Assembly (NCBI GenBank): GCA_016741995.1
Contig: JACVCO010000009.1
Span: 114,445 to 178,444 of the forward strand
From: Hydrogenophaga sp.
Lineage (GTDB): Bacteria; Pseudomonadota; Gammaproteobacteria; Burkholderiales; Burkholderiaceae_C
Length of the DNA stretch: 64,000 nucleotides
Reading direction: 5' to 3'
The notes under the pieces are model-generated. The model was not told the DNA's origin and made no database searches. It saw only the letters and a list, made by a program, of their open reading frames with translations. Position numbers and translations under genes: made by a program. Positions 53,529 to 61,657 of the stretch are shown one piece after another (the first letter of the stretch is position 1; every line of letters starts with the position of its first letter).

Positions 53529-54802
53529 CGCGCCGCCTGCTGTCGATCGCGCTCGCGCTGTTGGTGCTCGCGGGCGCCGTGTTCGCGTGGGCGGTGTGGC
53601 GCGAGACGCGCCCCGCGCCCTTGCTTGCGGGCCCCGACCCCGCGCCCACGCCGGCGCTGCTGGCCCGGGGCGAATTGCTGGCGCGCGCCGGCAACTGCAT
53701 GGCCTGCCACACCGCACGGGGCGGCGAGCCCTGGACCGGCGGCCACGCGGTGCAAACGCGCTTCGGCGCCATCGTGAGCAGCAACCTCACGCCGCACGCC
53801 AGCGGCCTGGGTGGCTGGAACGCGGCCGATTTCCACCGCGCCCTGCACCACGGCCAGTCGCGTGATGGCCGCTTGCTCTACCCCGCGTTCCCCTACGCGC
53901 ACACCACGCGGCTCACGCGCGCCGACACCGACGCGCTGTTCGCCTGGCTGCGCACCCTGCCCGCGGTGGACCGCCCGCGTGCGCCACACCAGTTGCGCTT
54001 TCCTTACAACCAGCCACTGGCGCTGGCGGTGTGGCGCGTGCTGTTCTTCCAGCCCGGTGAGCACCGCGACGACCCGTTGCGCAGCGCCGAGTGGAACCGC
54101 GGCGCGTGGTGGGTGCAGGGCGTGGCGCATTGCGCGGCCTGCCATCGCGCCCCCGGCTGGCTCGAAGGCCCCGGGCAAGCGCTCGCCGGCGGGCTCATGC
54201 CCGATGACGCGTGGTGGGCGCCGTCGCTGCGCGACCCGGCCGAAGCCGGCGTGCAGGACTGGACCATCGGCGACACCGTGCGCCTGTTGCGCGATGGCCG
54301 CAACGCGCGCGCCAGCGTGGCCGGTCCCATGGCCGACGTGGTGCGTCATGGCACGCAGCACCTGCCCGAGGCCGAGTTGCGCGCCATCGCCACCTACCTG
54401 AAGGAATTGCCGCGCGAGCCCGTGGCGCGCGACGACGAGCCCGCCGAGCCGCGTTTGCTGTTGCTGGGCGCCCGCGTGTACGAGCAGCGTTGCGCGCAGT
54501 GCCACGGCGAGCAGGGCGAAGGCGCCTGGGCCGAAGGCGCACCGCTCGATGGCCCATGGGCTTTCCCATCGCTGGCGGGCAACCGCGCGGTCACGCAGGC
54601 CTCACCCATCAATCTGGTGCGCTGGGTGCTGGATGGCGGCTACGGCCCTGGCACCGTGGCCCACCCGCAGCCCTGGGGCATGCCGCCGTTTCGCAGCCAG
54701 CTGACGGACGAAGAGATCGCCGCCGTGGCCAGCCACGTGCGCCAGGCCTGGGGCAACCGCGCGGGCGGTGTGAGCGCCCTGCAGGTTCAGCAACTGCGCT
54801 GA
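53525..54802 (+). CDS. Triheme cytochrome c (membrane dehydrogenase cytochrome subunit type)
   Basis: 425-residue cytochrome with an N-terminal hydrophobic helix (about 5-24) serving as signal or anchor. Three heme sites: CMACH (58-62), CAACH (203-207) and CAQCH (323-327). The architecture matches the cytochrome subunit of membrane-bound alcohol/gluconate/aldehyde dehydrogenases, which hands electrons to ubiquinone, but no such dehydrogenase subunit is next to it. It may partner a distant dehydrogenase or act with the overlapping diheme cytochrome. Confidence 0.92.
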   Translation: MTRRLLSIALALLVLAGAVFAWAVWRETRPAPLLAGPDPAPTPALLARGELLARAGNCMACHTARGGEPWTGGHAVQTRFGAIVSSNLTPHASGLGGWNAADFHRALHHGQSRDGRLLYPAFPYAHTTRLTRADTDALFAWLRTLPAVDRPRAPHQLRFPYNQPLALAVWRVLFFQPGEHRDDPLRSAEWNRGAWWVQGVAHCAACHRAPGWLEGPGQALAGGLMPDDAWWAPSLRDPAEAGVQDWTIGDTVRLLRDGRNARASVAGPMADVVRHGTQHLPEAELRAIATYLKELPREPVARDDEPAEPRLLLLGARVYEQRCAQCHGEQGEGAWAEGAPLDGPWAFPSLAGNRAVTQASPINLVRWVLDGGYGPGTVAHPQPWGMPPFRSQLTDEEIAAVASHVRQAWGNRAGGVSALQVQQLR

Positions 54803-54823
54803 GCGCGCGTTGTTCGCAGGCCG

Positions 54824-56413
54824 TCAGACCGCGGCCACCGCCCCATCGCTGCGCGGGTCGGCCGCGCCTTCCATTGCGCCGTCCGCGTGGCGCACCAAGG
54901 CCCCCGCGTGGCCCATGGTGTCGCTGAAGGCCTCGCCCAGCACCTCCACCGCATGCCCGGCATCGGCCAGGGCGCGCACCAGGTGTGGGTCGAAACGGCG
55001 TTCGAGCTTGAGTGTCGTGCTGCTCGCGCCCCAGGTGCGCCCGAGCAGCCAGCGCGGCGCACTCACCGCTTGCTGCAGCGTCTGGCCGAAGCGCGCGTAG
55101 CGCGTGAACACCGTGGCCTGCGTCTGCGGTTGCCCTTCGCCGCCCATGGTGCCGAAGGGCATCACGCGGCCGTCGTCGAACAACGCCAGCGACGGGTTGA
55201 GCGTGTGGAAGGGTTTGCGGCCAGGCTCCAGGGTGTTGAGCGCGCGCGGGTGCAACGAGAAGCTGGTGCCGCGGTTCTGCCAGCAGATCCCCAGGCCATC
55301 GAGCACGGTGCCCGAGCCGAACTCCCAGTACACGCTCTGAATGAAACTCACCGCGCGGCCCTCGCGGTCGATCACGCCCATCCAGATCGTGTCGCCGGGC
55401 GCGCTGGCGTCGGGCCAGGGCAGGGCTTGCTTCGGGTCGATGTCGGCCGCCAATGCGTCCAGCGCTGCGGGCTGCAGGTGGTGGCGCGGATCCTCGGGCA
55501 GGCGATCGGGGTCGGTGACGAGGCGGTCGCGCACGCGAAACGCGCGCTTGGTGGCTTCGACCACGCCGTGCACATACGCGAATCCCTCGCCCTCGGTCAC
55601 GCCGAGGCGATCGAACAGGCCCAGGATCATCAGTGTCGACAGGCCTTGCGTCGGTGGCGGCAGGTTGTAGACGGTGCTGTCGCGCAGCCGCACCGCGAGC
55701 GGTTCGACGAAGCGCGCGTGGTAAGCGGCGAGGTCGTCCGGTCCCACCGGGCTGCCCGCGCGCAGCAGGGCGGCGCCGATGCGCGCGCCGAGTTCGCCGC
55801 GGTAGAAGTCGTCGAGCCCCCGTGTGGCCAGGTGTTGCAACGTGTCGGCCAGTGCGCCCTGGCGCAGGCGATCGCCCACGCGTGGGGGCTGCCCGTCGAT
55901 CAGATACGTGGCCGCGAAACCGGGCGCTTCGCCCAGGCCGTCGAGCAGTTTGCTGCGGGTGAGCGCGGCCTGGCTGGCGGTCACGGCGATCCCGTCGCGC
56001 GCGTGACGGATCGCGTCGGCCAGCAGGCGCGGCAGGCTCAGCGCACCGCCCCAACGGGCCGACACCTCCAGGGCGCGTGCCCAGCCGCCCACGGTTCCCG
56101 CCACCGTGAGCGCCGCGAGCGGACCGCGCGATGGGATGGCTTCGAAGCCCTTGTAAAACTCGCGTGAGGCCAGCCGCGCGGCCGGCCCGCAGGCCTCGAT
56201 CGCCAGCGGGGCCTGGCCGGGTTCATGGATCAACCAGAAGCCATCGCCGCCGATGGCGTTCATGTGTGGGTACACCACCGCAATGGCGGCGGCCGCTGCC
56301 ACCATGGCCTCGATGGCGTTGCCTCCATCGCGCAGCACGTCGCGCGCCGCCTGCGCAGCCAGGTGGTGGGGCGCGACGGCCATGCCGCCGTAGGCCCTGA
56401 GGGTATGAATCAT
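54824..56413 (-). CDS. Gamma-glutamyltransferase family protein
   Basis: Ntn-hydrolase-type acyltransferase of 529 residues. Thr342 in GDTIWMGVIDREG is the predicted self-cleavage site and nucleophile, dividing a large and a small subunit. Other motifs: NAIEAMVAAAAAIAVVYPHMN and GGDGFWLIHEPG at the N-terminus, and GTMGGEGQPQTQ in the small subunit. Glutathione or gamma-glutamyl amides are typical substrates; the variant surroundings of the Thr resemble the cephalosporin-acylase-like branch. No signal peptide is visible from ATG 56413, so it may be cytoplasmic. A perfect palindrome lies 74 bases upstream. Confidence 0.92.
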   Translation of the reverse strand: MIHTLRAYGGMAVAPHHLAAQAARDVLRDGGNAIEAMVAAAAAIAVVYPHMNAIGGDGFWLIHEPGQAPLAIEACGPAARLASREFYKGFEAIPSRGPLAALTVAGTVGGWARALEVSARWGGALSLPRLLADAIRHARDGIAVTASQAALTRSKLLDGLGEAPGFAATYLIDGQPPRVGDRLRQGALADTLQHLATRGLDDFYRGELGARIGAALLRAGSPVGPDDLAAYHARFVEPLAVRLRDSTVYNLPPPTQGLSTLMILGLFDRLGVTEGEGFAYVHGVVEATKRAFRVRDRLVTDPDRLPEDPRHHLQPAALDALAADIDPKQALPWPDASAPGDTIWMGVIDREGRAVSFIQSVYWEFGSGTVLDGLGICWQNRGTSFSLHPRALNTLEPGRKPFHTLNPSLALFDDGRVMPFGTMGGEGQPQTQATVFTRYARFGQTLQQAVSAPRWLLGRTWGASSTTLKLERRFDPHLVRALADAGHAVEVLGEAFSDTMGHAGALVRHADGAMEGAADPRSDGAVAAV

Positions 56414-56486
56414 CCCGACGACTCCTTCGTTCTTTTCGGTGCCCTGCTTGTTCGTTGGGCACAAGCAAGTGTCGCACCGCGATGTG

Positions 56487-56518
56487 GCGCAGACCTGTCA
56501 GGACTGACAGGTCTGCGC
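56487..56518. repeat. Perfect 32-bp palindrome between ggt-like gene and small RNA
   Basis: Arms of 15 bases (56487-56501 and 56504-56518) are exact inverse complements around a 2-base centre; the half-site reads GCGCAGACCTGTCAG. It lies 74 bases from the gamma-glutamyltransferase start and directly next to the -35 box of the small RNA promoter. It is a strong candidate operator. As RNA it would also form a long hairpin, but no T-run follows. Confidence 0.8.
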
Positions 56519-56546
56519 TTGCCTGTAAAAAAAATTGCGATAGACT
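56519..56546 (+). promoter_or_regulatory. Sigma70-like promoter for the putative small RNA
   Basis: TTGCCT (56519-56524), 16 bases containing an A-run, TAGACT (56541-56546). It points toward the structured region and terminator at 56553-56651, with no coding region of its own, and follows the palindrome with no gap. Confidence 0.65.
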
Positions 56547-56552
56547 CAAGGC

Positions 56553-56651
56553 GGGAGCCGAAAGGCTCTCCCCGCTTTTCCTCCCTGAGCGGGTGCCTTA
56601 GTGTGTGACAGCAAAAAGGCTTCCCAACCCGGCTCTGGCCGGGTTTTTTTT
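56553..56651 (+). ncRNA. Putative small RNA, about 100 nt
   Basis: Between a promoter-like pair and a strong terminator there is no plausible coding frame but three hairpins. The first, about 56552-56576, closes with GAGCC-GAAA-GGCTC, a GNRA-type tetraloop. The second pairs GGGTGCCTT (56591-56599) with AAGGCTTCCC (56616-56625), leaving a long loop. The third is the terminator at 56626-56651. A standalone transcription unit of this form is typical of a bacterial sRNA. I cannot assign it to a known RNA family. The 5' end is estimated from the -10 box. Confidence 0.6.
56626..56651 (+). terminator. Strong rho-independent terminator of the small RNA unit
   Basis: AACCCGGC (56626-56633), loop TCTG, GCCGGGTT (56638-56645), then six more T to 56651. 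It precedes the HemJ/CopD-like gene (56704), whose transcript must therefore start after it or read through. Confidence 0.92.
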
Positions 56652-56703
56652 GCCCGTGCCGGCCATCGGTTGGGGGATGGGGCTGCGGCCCTACACTGCC
56701 CCC

Positions 56704-57132
56704 ATGCTCTGGGTCAAAGCCTTTCACATCGTCTTCGTGGCGAGCTGGTTCGCCGGCTTGTTCTACCTGCCACGCCTGTTCGTCAACCTGGCCATGGTGC
56801 CGCCCGAAAGCGTTGCCGAGCGGCAGCGCCTTCTGCTGATGGCGCGCAAGTTGATGCGCTTCACCACTCTGCTGTCGGTGCCCGCGTTGGCGCTGGGTTT
56901 GTGGCTCTGGCTGGGCTATGGCATCGGGCGTGGCGCCGGCAACGGGTGGATGCACGCCAAGCTGCTGATCGTGCTGTTGGTGGTCGGGTACCACCACGCT
57001 TGCGGGGCCCTGTTGCGTCGTTTCGAGGCGGGGCGAAACCAGCGCTCGCACACCTGGTTCCGCTGGTTCAACGAACTGCCCGTGCTGCTGCTGGTGGCGG
57101 CCGTGGTGCTGGTGGTGGTCAAGCCGTTCTGA
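56704..57132 (+). CDS. HemJ/CopD-like membrane protein
   Basis: 142-residue inner-membrane protein with four hydrophobic helices. The opening LWVKAFHIVFVASWFAGLFY with His8 and the FYLPRLFVNLA and GWMHAKLLIVLLVVGYHH segments match HemJ (protoporphyrinogen IX oxidase, UPF0093), which oxidises protoporphyrinogen to protoporphyrin in heme synthesis; automated naming often says CopD. Start ATG 56704 places the first helix correctly; in-frame upstream codons would cross the terminator. No other heme gene is nearby. Confidence 0.85.
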   Translation: MLWVKAFHIVFVASWFAGLFYLPRLFVNLAMVPPESVAERQRLLLMARKLMRFTTLLSVPALALGLWLWLGYGIGRGAGNGWMHAKLLIVLLVVGYHHACGALLRRFEAGRNQRSHTWFRWFNELPVLLLVAAVVLVVVKPF

Positions 57133-57144
57133 GCGGGTCGGCCG

Positions 57145-58248
57145 ATGCGCACCTCCGCCTGGCCGCTGGCGCTTCTGTACGCAGGGCTCATTCTTTATGC
57201 CAGCCTGTATCCCTTCACGGGGTGGCGGGTGCAGGGGGTTCAGCCATGGTCCTGGTTGAGCGCGCCCTGGCCCCAGTACTGGACGGCGTTCGATCTGTAC
57301 GCCAACTTCCTCGGCTACGTACCCCTGGGCTTTTTGCTGGCCCTGGGCGCCTGGCGGTTGGGGTGGCCCCGTGTTGCCTGGGGGTTGGGGGTGGGGTTGC
57401 CGTTGCTGCTGTCGGCTGGCGTCGAAAGTGCGCAAACGTATCTGCTCGTGCGGGTGCCGTCGAATGTGGATTTCGCGCTCAATACCTTCGGGGGAGCGAT
57501 CGGCACCTTGCTGGCATGGCTGCTGCAGCGCAGCGGGTTGCTGGAGCATTGGGGGCGGTGGCGCGAAGCCTGGTTTGCGCCGGGTGCGCACGGCAGCCTG
57601 GTGCTGTTGGCCATCTGGCCGCTGGCCTTGCTCTATCCACTCGCGGTGCCCTTTGGCCTCGGTCAGGCCTGGGACCACCTTGCGCAGGCCTTGGCCGACT
57701 GGTGGTGGGACACGCCCTTCATTGCCTGGCTGCCCGAGCCCGGGCAGCCAGCCGACCCCTTGAGTCCGCTCACCGAGGCCTTCTGTGTCACCCTCGGCCT
57801 GCTGGCCCCGCTCCTGATGGTGTATGGCGACATGCGCGGCTGGTGGCGTCGCCTGGTGTTTGCCGGGGTCTTTCTGGCCGCGGCCTGGGGCGTGGCTGGC
57901 CTCTCCGGGGCGCTCACCTATGGGCCGGTGCATGCGTGGTCGTGGGCAACCGATCCGGTGGTGGCGGGCCTCGCGGGCGCCGGGCTGGCCGCAGCGCTGT
58001 GCGCTCCACTGACGCGGCGGCTCTGCCATGCGCTGATGCTGCTCAGCCTGGGTGTGTTGCTCGCGCTGCTGAATCGAGCGCCCGAGGTGCCGTACTTTGC
58101 TCAGTCGATCGAGATCTGGGAGCAGGGGCGCTTCATCCGCTTTCACGGCTTGTCGCAATGGCTCGGGTGGCTCTGGCCTTACGCCGCGATCCTGTTCGGC
58201 CTTCGCGCCGTGGCGCGCCCACCTGGCGGGGATGGGGCGCGCGCCTAG
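57145..58248 (+). CDS. VanZ-like family membrane protein
   Basis: 367-residue multi-pass inner-membrane protein, about nine helices. The N-terminal half is VanZ-like: LILYASLYPFTGWR, DLYANFLGYVPLGFLLALG and SAGVESAQTYLLVRVPSNVD-type S-x-x-x-E-x-x-Q with the following N-T-x-G-G (LNTFGGAIG). The C-terminal half is a further helical block not seen in the short VanZ of enterococci. VanZ proteins affect cell-envelope antibiotics such as teicoplanin in Gram-positives; no role is assigned here. Twelve bases after the HemJ-like gene. Confidence 0.87.
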   Translation: MRTSAWPLALLYAGLILYASLYPFTGWRVQGVQPWSWLSAPWPQYWTAFDLYANFLGYVPLGFLLALGAWRLGWPRVAWGLGVGLPLLLSAGVESAQTYLLVRVPSNVDFALNTFGGAIGTLLAWLLQRSGLLEHWGRWREAWFAPGAHGSLVLLAIWPLALLYPLAVPFGLGQAWDHLAQALADWWWDTPFIAWLPEPGQPADPLSPLTEAFCVTLGLLAPLLMVYGDMRGWWRRLVFAGVFLAAAWGVAGLSGALTYGPVHAWSWATDPVVAGLAGAGLAAALCAPLTRRLCHALMLLSLGVLLALLNRAPEVPYFAQSIEIWEQGRFIRFHGLSQWLGWLWPYAAILFGLRAVARPPGGDGARA

Positions 58249-58257
58249 AATTCGCGC

Positions 58258-58605
58258 ATGTCCGAACCCGCTGCGCCCGCCTCTTACTACCAGCGCCACA
58301 TCTTCTTCTGCCTCAACCAGCGTGAAGGCGGTGAGGCGTGCTGCGCCGATCATCGGGCCGAGGCGGCGTTCACACGCTGCAAGTCGCAAGCCAAGGCGAT
58401 GGGCCTGCTGGGCCCCGGTGGTGTGCGGGTCAACCGCGCGGGTTGTCTCGATCGTTGCGCGGGCGGCCCGATCGCGGTGGTGTACCCCGAAGCCGTCTGG
58501 TACAGCTATGTGGATCAGGCCGACATCGATGAAATCGTTCAATCCCACTTGCGCGATGGCGTGGTCGTCGAGCGGCTGCGCACGCCGCCGAGCGTGGGCC
58601 GTTGA
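58258..58605 (+). CDS. Thioredoxin-like [2Fe-2S] ferredoxin
   Basis: 115-residue protein with a thioredoxin-like fold. The cluster ligands can be read as Cys18 in IFFCLN, Cys28/Cys29 in EACC, and Cys63 and Cys67 in GCLDRCAGG, the pattern of plant-type-unrelated 2Fe-2S ferredoxins such as those in NuoE and the Shethna-like proteins. An extra Cys41 is present. Electron partners are unknown. It begins 9 bases after the VanZ-like gene and is followed by the hydrolase gene one base after its stop. Confidence 0.9.
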   Translation: MSEPAAPASYYQRHIFFCLNQREGGEACCADHRAEAAFTRCKSQAKAMGLLGPGGVRVNRAGCLDRCAGGPIAVVYPEAVWYSYVDQADIDEIVQSHLRDGVVVERLRTPPSVGR

Positions 58606-58606
58606 C

Positions 58607-59233
58607 GTGAACCCGCAAACCGAGCTGCGTTTGATGGCGGGTCCGGTGGGGGCCATCGAGGTGGCCATCGACCGACCGGAGGGCGGCGCGGCCGGCACCG
58701 CGGTGATCGCGCACCCGCATCCCCTGCATGGCGGCACCATGACGAACAAGGTGGTGCAAACGCTCGCCCGCGCTGCCGTGCTCGCGGGCCTGACCGCCGT
58801 GCGTTTCAACTTCCGCGGTGTGGGGCGCAGCGAAGGTATTCACGACGACGGGCGCGGTGAACTCGATGACCTGCTGGCGGTGGTGCAGGCCGAGGCGCCC
58901 CAGGGTCCTTTGGTGCTGGCCGGCTTTTCGTTCGGGGCTTTTGTGGCCTGTCAGGCCGTGCAGCGCCTGCATGCGGCGGGCCGCGACCTGCGCCATGTGG
59001 CCCTGATCGGAACAGCCGCCAGCCGCTTCTCTGTTGCGCCTGTTCCCGAGGAACTCCGGGCGCGCACGCTGGTCGTTCACGGCGAGCTCGACGACACCGT
59101 GCCTTTGTCGGCCGTGATGGATTGGGCCAGACCCCAGTCGCTGCCGGTGACGGTGGTGCCGGGCGGCGGTCACTTCTTCCATGGGCAATTGCCGCTGTTG
59201 CGCGAGCTGGTCGGGCGGCACCTGCGCGCCTGA
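58607..59233 (+). CDS. Alpha/beta hydrolase
   Basis: 208-residue serine hydrolase fold, from GTG 58607. Features: oxyanion strand VIAHPHPLHGGTM, a FNFRGVGRSEG segment, nucleophile elbow AGFSFGAF (Ser about residue 107), Asp in HGELDDTVPL and His in GGGHFFHG. It resembles the YdeN/dienelactone-hydrolase-like group annotated as CocE/serine aminopeptidase-like. Natural substrate unknown. There is a strong link by spacing to the ferredoxin gene upstream. Confidence 0.9.
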   Translation: MNPQTELRLMAGPVGAIEVAIDRPEGGAAGTAVIAHPHPLHGGTMTNKVVQTLARAAVLAGLTAVRFNFRGVGRSEGIHDDGRGELDDLLAVVQAEAPQGPLVLAGFSFGAFVACQAVQRLHAAGRDLRHVALIGTAASRFSVAPVPEELRARTLVVHGELDDTVPLSAVMDWARPQSLPVTVVPGGGHFFHGQLPLLRELVGRHLRA

Positions 59234-59267
59234 TTCTTTCTTTTTCGCTTCTTTGAGGATCCCCGTT

Positions 59268-60449
59268 TTGCGTCTTTTCCTTCGCTCCCTGCTTTGCGGC
59301 CTGACTCTGGGCCTGGGCGTGCACTTGGGTGTGGCGGCCCAGATGCCCCAGCCACCAGAGATCGCCGCTCGTGCCTACCTGTTGCTCGACGTGACCACTG
59401 GCCAGGTACTCGCGAGCAAGGAGCCGGACGCCCCGGTCGAGCCCGCGTCCCTGACCAAGCTCATGACCGCTTACCTCGTTTTCGATGCCTTGCGTGCCGG
59501 CAAGATCACGCTGACCCAGACCTTCGGTGTCAGTGAGCGCGCCTGGAAGATGCCCGGCTCGCGCATGTTCATCGACCCCAAGATGCAGGTCCCCGTGGAA
59601 GACCTGATCAAAGGCATGATCGTGCAGTCGGGCAACGACGCCACGGTCGCGCTGGCCGAGGGGGTGGCGGGCTCGGTGGAGCGCTTTGTCGAACTCATGA
59701 ACCAGCAGGCCAAGGCGCTGGGCATGAAGGCCACCGGCTACCGCAACCCGGAAGGCCTCACGGAGGCCGGCCACACCACCACCGCGCGCGACCTGGCCAC
59801 GCTGGCCACGCGGCTGATGAACGACTTCCCCCAGTACGTGGGCTACTACGCGATCCAGCGCTACCGCTATCCCGGCACGCCCGCCACCAACGACGCCAAC
59901 CGCAACCTGCTGCTGTTTCGCGATCCCACGGTCGACGGGCTCAAGACCGGGCACACCAACGCCGCCGGCTATTGCCTGGTGGCCACAGCGCGTCGCCCGG
60001 TACCCGGCCTGGGCGATGGGCCGGCCGGCCAGCGCCGGTTGCTGTCGGTGATGCTGGGGGCATCGAGTGAAAACGCGCGCGCCGCGGAATCGCAAAAGCT
60101 GCTCAACTGGGGGTATACGGCTTTCGATACGGTGCGCTTGCTGGCTGCAAACCAGCCTGCCGCCGAGCCGCGCATCTGGAAGGGCAAGGCCGACGCCGCC
60201 AAGCTGGGCCGCTCCGAGGGCGTCGTGGTTTCGGTGCCTGCTGGCGAAGGGGCGCGCCTGAAGTCGGAGGTGGTTCGCCCCGAGCCGCTGGTGGCGCCCT
60301 TGCAGAAAGGGCAGGCGGTGGGCACTTTGCGCGTGACCACCGCCGCTGGTCAGCCGGTCGTGGAGGTGCCCCTGACGGTGCTCGAAACCGTTGAAGAGGC
60401 CGGGATTTTCGGCCGCGCCTGGGATTCGATCCGTCTCTGGATCCAGTGA
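59268..60449 (+). CDS. dacA: D-alanyl-D-alanine carboxypeptidase (PBP5/6 family)
   Basis: Periplasmic enzyme removing the terminal D-Ala of peptidoglycan pentapeptides; a low-molecular-mass penicillin-binding protein. 393 residues from TTG 59268, with GAGGAT 8 bases before it. A signal peptide (first about 25 residues) is followed by SLTK (Ser61-Lys64), SGN (121-123) and KTG (226-228), the three active-site motifs. The C-terminal region (about 295-393) is the PBP5 beta domain ending in an amphipathic helix, AWDSIRLWIQ, which anchors to the membrane. It lies just ahead of the str operon. Confidence 0.95.
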   Translation: MRLFLRSLLCGLTLGLGVHLGVAAQMPQPPEIAARAYLLLDVTTGQVLASKEPDAPVEPASLTKLMTAYLVFDALRAGKITLTQTFGVSERAWKMPGSRMFIDPKMQVPVEDLIKGMIVQSGNDATVALAEGVAGSVERFVELMNQQAKALGMKATGYRNPEGLTEAGHTTTARDLATLATRLMNDFPQYVGYYAIQRYRYPGTPATNDANRNLLLFRDPTVDGLKTGHTNAAGYCLVATARRPVPGLGDGPAGQRRLLSVMLGASSENARAAESQKLLNWGYTAFDTVRLLAANQPAAEPRIWKGKADAAKLGRSEGVVVSVPAGEGARLKSEVVRPEPLVAPLQKGQAVGTLRVTTAAGQPVVEVPLTVLETVEEAGIFGRAWDSIRLWIQ

Positions 60450-60473
60450 TCGGCGGCCGGCGCAGCCAGCCAC

Positions 60474-60503
60474 TTGGCTGCTGACCCCCCTCAGTGCTAC
60501 ACT
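60474..60503 (+). promoter_or_regulatory. Promoter of the str operon
   Basis: TTGGCT (60474-60479), 18 bases, TACACT (60498-60503), about 60 bases before rpsL. A TTTTCGGAATTTTCCGAGAG hairpin-like stretch lies in the leader between the promoter and rpsL. Confidence 0.6.
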
Positions 60504-60565
60504 CGCGGGCTTTTCGGAATTTTCCGAGAGGCTTTGCTGTTTTCAAACGTTTAGGGACGTTTTCA

Positions 60566-60943
60566 ATGCCAACCATCAACCAACTCGTGCGCCAGGGACG
60601 GGAGGTCGAAAAGACCAAATCCAAGAGCCCGGCCATGGAAAACTCGCCACAGCGCCGTGGCGTGTGCACCCGTGTGTACACCACGACGCCGAAGAAGCCG
60701 AACTCGGCCCTTCGAAAAGTTGCCAAGGTCCGCCTGACCAACGGCTTCGAGGTCATTTCCTACATCGGCGGTGAAGGCCACAACCTGCAGGAGCACAGCG
60801 TGGTGCTGGTTCGCGGCGGTCGTGTCAAGGATCTGCCTGGTGTGCGCTACCACATCGTGCGTGGCTCGCTCGACCTGCAAGGCGTGAAAGACCGCAAGCA
60901 GTCGCGCTCCAAGTACGGCGCCAAGCGCCCCAAGAAGGCCTGA
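60566..60943 (+). CDS. rpsL: 30S ribosomal protein S12
   Basis: Universally conserved decoding-centre protein, 125 residues. The [10 protein letters not shown] segment (residues 42-51) and [11 protein letters not shown] are intact; the lysines whose change gives streptomycin resistance are wild type. First gene of the str operon rpsL-rpsG-fusA-tuf. Confidence 0.99.
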   Translation: MPTINQLVRQGREVEKTKSKSPAMENSPQRRGVCTRVYTTTPKKPNSALRKVAKVRLTNGFEVISYIGGEGHNLQEHSVVLVRGGRVKDLPGVRYHIVRGSLDLQGVKDRKQSRSKYGAKRPKKA

Positions 60944-60994
60944 TCGGCTTTCCATTCGGTGCCGTCCGGTTTTGACGAGCTGGATCGGCGTAGT

Positions 60995-61072
60995 GGCCTT
61001 GAACAAAGGCCGAGTAAGTGCAGGCTCCTGATGGGCCTGCGGGGTGTTCGGATCAGCAAGGACGTCCGAGCA
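60995..61072 (+). promoter_or_regulatory. Three-hairpin structured interval between rpsL and rpsG
   Basis: The 153-base interval holds three consecutive stems: GGCCTT (60995-61000)/AAGGCC (61006-61011); GCAGGC (61020-61025)/GCCTGC (61035-61040); TGTTCGGA (61045-61052)/TCCGAGCA (61065-61072, one G-U pair). In E. coli the same interval binds S7 and provides feedback control of the operon. This may be the analogous element, though the sequence does not let me prove S7 recognition. Confidence 0.5.
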
Positions 61073-61096
61073 TCAAACTGAAGCAAGAGGTGAATC

Positions 61097-61567
61097 ATGC
61101 CCCGTCGTCGCGAAGTCCCTAAACGTGAAATCCTGCCGGATCCCAAGTTCGGCAATGTCGAAGTCGCCAAGTTCATGAACGTGATCATGCAAGGCGGCAA
61201 AAAGGCCGTGGCCGAGCGCATCATCTACGGTGCGTTCGAGCAGATCGAGAAGAAGTCGGGCAAGGACCCGGTCGAAATCTTCTCGGTGGCCATCAACAAC
61301 GTCAAACCCATGGTGGAAGTCAAGAGCCGCCGCGTGGGTGGCGCCAACTACCAGGTGCCCGTGGAAGTGCGTCCGGTTCGCCGCCTGGCGCTGTCGATGC
61401 GCTGGATCAAGGAAGCCGCGAAGAAGCGCAGCGAGAAGTCCATGGCGATGCGCCTGGCCAACGAGTTGATCGAGGCCACCGAAGGCCGCGGCGGTGCAAT
61501 GAAGCGCCGCGACGAGGTGCACCGCATGGCCGAAGCCAACAAGGCCTTCAGCCACTTCCGCTTCTGA
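61097..61567 (+). CDS. rpsG: 30S ribosomal protein S7
   Basis: Primary assembly protein of the 30S head, binding the 3' domain of 16S rRNA; 156 residues, standard length. Opens [19 protein letters not shown] and contains [19 protein letters not shown], the conserved RNA-binding strand. In E. coli it also represses its operon. Ribosome site AAGAGGTG before the ATG. Confidence 0.99.
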   Translation: MPRRREVPKREILPDPKFGNVEVAKFMNVIMQGGKKAVAERIIYGAFEQIEKKSGKDPVEIFSVAINNVKPMVEVKSRRVGGANYQVPVEVRPVRRLALSMRWIKEAAKKRSEKSMAMRLANELIEATEGRGGAMKRRDEVHRMAEANKAFSHFRF

Positions 61568-61601
61568 TCCGGACGAACCCCTTCCGATCAACCTGACCCG
61601 A

Positions 61602-61635
61602 GAGCCCGCAAGCCCCTATCCGGGGTGGCGGGCTC
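61602..61635 (+). promoter_or_regulatory. Hairpin in the rpsG-fusA interval
   Basis: GAGCCCGC (61602-61609) and GCGGGCTC (61628-61635) form a perfect 8-bp stem, with an inner CCCC/GGGG pairing. It ends about 22 bases before the fusA ATG, with no T-run, so it looks like a processing or translation-tuning element and not a terminator. Confidence 0.4.
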
Positions 61636-61657
61636 GAACCCTTTCCGGAGTATTTCC

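Noticed and set aside
52548..53717. A long minus-strand frame extending the Cys-rich protein upstream across the cytochrome gene.
   Set aside because: The extra part lies over the diheme cytochrome, which has clear heme motifs and a signal peptide; the short CWC protein starting at 52778 fits family length.
56605..56703. An upstream in-frame start for the HemJ/CopD-like gene.
   Set aside because: It would place coding sequence across the strong terminator at 56626-56651 and add residues before the conserved first helix.
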